A stretch of 64,000 bases of DNA from Polyodon spathula (lineage: Eukaryota; Chordata; Actinopteri; Acipenseriformes; Polyodontidae), in assembly GCF_017654505.1 (NCBI RefSeq), contig NC_054559.1, forward strand, positions 13,333,147 through 13,397,146, given 5' to 3'. Shown here piece by piece: positions 62,150-64,000 of this stretch; the stretch's first letter is position 1, and each line of letters begins with the position of its first letter. The translations under genes were made by a program, and so were the position numbers. The notes under the pieces were generated by a model. That model searched no databases. It saw only the letters and a list, made by a program, of their open reading frames with translations, and was not told the origin of the DNA.

Positions 62150-62519
62150 TGCACAGTTGTACTTGACTGCCTTAGTGCACAGACCTGCTCATTAAAAAGA
62201 CACAGCAAGAACTGTTACCTAAGCAAGGCTTGTCAGTAAAAAGGAGAGGAAGAAAAAAAGAAAGATAGAAAAAAGGAAGAGACAGCAAGAAGCCTTTCCC
62301 CCCCCCACACGCAAGAAGAGCCGCTGAACAAGTGTCATTTTAAGAAACAAAAAAAAAATCTTGTATAAAAAGAAGAGAACTGTGAACACTTGACAGAAAA
62401 AGGCAAGAGTGTCTTCTCACTGGTTTCAATATCTTAGCTGAAGAACTTGCTAAAGTCAGGAGATTCTGTTCACTGCCTGAGCCCTTGATTCCGTTTTCAA
62501 GATGATGATGTATCTGTGG
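62150..62519 (+). other. Weak candidate first exon (5' UTR plus short coding start)
   Basis: After the GT repeat the sequence becomes purine-rich and less A+T-rich, as in many vertebrate 5' leaders. Three consecutive ATG codons (62502, 62505, 62508) are followed by three codons (Y, L, W). Then comes GTAGGT at 62520, a reasonable splice-donor match in phase 0. If real, the exon would encode only MMMYLW before the intron. There is no CpG island and no recognisable protein, so chance is the more likely explanation. Confidence 0.15.
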
Positions 62520-63653
62520 GTAGGTAGTGTTTATCTCCATTACTTTTTTTTTTGTTTCCTTTGTTTTGTATATTGACTATTGGTAAAAGCATTTTTTAAG
62601 AGCGCATATATGTTTTCAGCAGATTTGTGTATTAAGGAAGAGCAGCCATGGTGCAGGCATTCACATTAGAATTAGCACATTTCCTTCTGTTGTTATAAGT
62701 AAGATGGTCAGTTCATGGGTGCTCCAATGGAAAGCATTTGGTTTGATTATAATGAGGTGCACATTGTGTGGGTCAGCATAACTGTTTGTTATTATTTGAC
62801 TTTCTTTTCATTGATTTCAAAGATTCACCAGGTTTCAGTGTTTAAGTTTGCATTCTCTGGAAAATGTATTTTATACTATACAGAACAGCTGAACACTTCA
62901 TAGTTAATGGATTACATATTTTGCATACAGTACATGCAGTAGAAATTGTGAATTTAACATAGTCATCATTTGTGTGGTTTTAGCCATGTAAATGTGCTTT
63001 ATTGATAATGCATTTCTTCAGTAAATAATTCTTATGTTTTCTTGTATTATTGCTTATTTTAAAATGTATATTGCTACTGCATGTATGTAATTACAGCCCC
63101 TGCTACACAAACACACGTTACTTTTATAAAAGCATGTATTTAAAGGTAATTTCTAGGATTTTTTTTTTTCTTTTCAACATTTAAAAAAAAAAAAAAACCT
63201 TTAGGAGAATGAAACAGTTAGAATCTGTTGTGTGACTGTAAAACAACTCAAAATGCATCAAAAAGTGTGCAAACTTGACTTGTGCAGCTTTACTTACATA
63301 AAAAGGCAAGGGGAGTGACTTGCTTCCTTAGAACAAATGCTGACAGATTTGGTAATGTGTGTCTGATTTACTTCTATTTGTTGAATACAAGATTTGTACT
63401 GCTACAGTCAATTACACTGTTACAATTATTATTCATATGTAAAGGAAGTATAATATTTCCACGATATTGTATTTATGATATGTATGTGACGAAAATATTT
63501 TAAAACTATATTAAATAAACATGTTTTAAAACTTGAAATAAAATAACATTTGTATATATTTAGCATATATTAAAATATATTTTCTTGTTTGTATGGTAAA
63601 AATCTATGTGATCAGTGGACTGGACTCCAAACCCTCCATTATATGCTATAGCC

Positions 63654-63656
<3 letters not shown>
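62520..63656. other. A+T-rich non-coding DNA
   Basis: No gene or bounded repeat is seen. Homopolymer runs occur near 63160-63171 and 63182-63196. Confidence 0.5.

Positions 63657-63729
<73 letters not shown>
63657..63729. repeat. (AT)n microsatellite
   Basis: About 36 uninterrupted AT units. Confidence 0.97.
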
Positions 63730-63732
<3 letters not shown>

Positions 63733-64000
63733 GTCCTTAGAAAACTTATATAGAAAACTTAAATATATTGATTAATAACTATTTGGGGTAAAACTACAAA
63801 AAGTTGTTTTAGAGAACTGAAGACAAAGAAATACGGTGCAGTGTTTCTTCCCATTGCTTACCCTGCTATTATCACTCAATCTTATAGTTAGTTCAGAAAA
63901 TGTTGCACAAGCTAATCAGTCATGCAGTACATTTAGCGCAACCAGATGACTTGTTCTCCAAGAGAAGTCTCAGAAGATGAAAGCTAATCGCTTTGAACAA
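63730..64000. other. Non-coding DNA to the window end
   Basis: Nothing recognised. The sequence runs on beyond the window. Confidence 0.5.

Overview
The window looks like intergenic or intronic DNA from a vertebrate, most likely a ray-finned fish. The evidence is an A+T-rich background, very long (TA)n, (TTA)n and (GT)n microsatellites, fish-type hAT and Tc1/mariner-like miniature elements, tRNA-derived SINE remnants, and a DIRS-type tyrosine-recombinase retrotransposon. The mix would suit a non-teleost such as a sturgeon, paddlefish or gar, but the species cannot be fixed from the sequence. There is no sign of bacterial gene organisation. I found no intact host protein-coding gene, tRNA, rRNA or known microRNA. 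Almost all open reading frames are short chance frames or run through microsatellites.

Layout. 1-15 kb: unique A+T-rich DNA with a probable SINE head (1245-1400) and a 1.37-kb palindromic element (3275-4640). 15-24 kb: a 207-bp hAT-like MITE with a clean 8-bp target duplication (14996-15202), long microsatellites, and small palindromes near 18.0-18.2 kb. 24-32 kb: a repeat-dense stretch with a minus-strand tRNA-SINE (24290-24725), a 61-bp tandem duplication, a short TIR element, a 987-bp non-autonomous hAT-like element (25836-26822), a palindrome-ended MITE (27829-28167), a 43-bp minisatellite (30715-30928) and a worn transposon relic (31220-31560). 32-51 kb: mostly unique sequence with microsatellites, several stretches that read like conserved non-coding elements, a TA-flanked MITE (45623-45872) and a SINE-like unit (47480-47765). 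51-58 kb: a LINE ORF2 C-terminal relic (51189-51312), minor tandem repeats and a diverged local duplication (56160/56765).

The best-resolved object is a 2.74-kb internally deleted DIRS-like retrotransposon at 57995-60733. It keeps both inverted terminal repeats and an internal complementary region, which joins the complements of the two outer ends back to back. That fixes both element boundaries to the base. The reverse transcriptase and tyrosine recombinase remnants between them are frameshifted and deleted. Beyond it lie a 183-bp pogo/Tigger-like MITE (61220-61402), a (GT)n tract and a weak candidate first exon (to 62519).

The window has no operon or pathway. Its content is transposon history over a gene-poor, possibly enhancer-bearing region.
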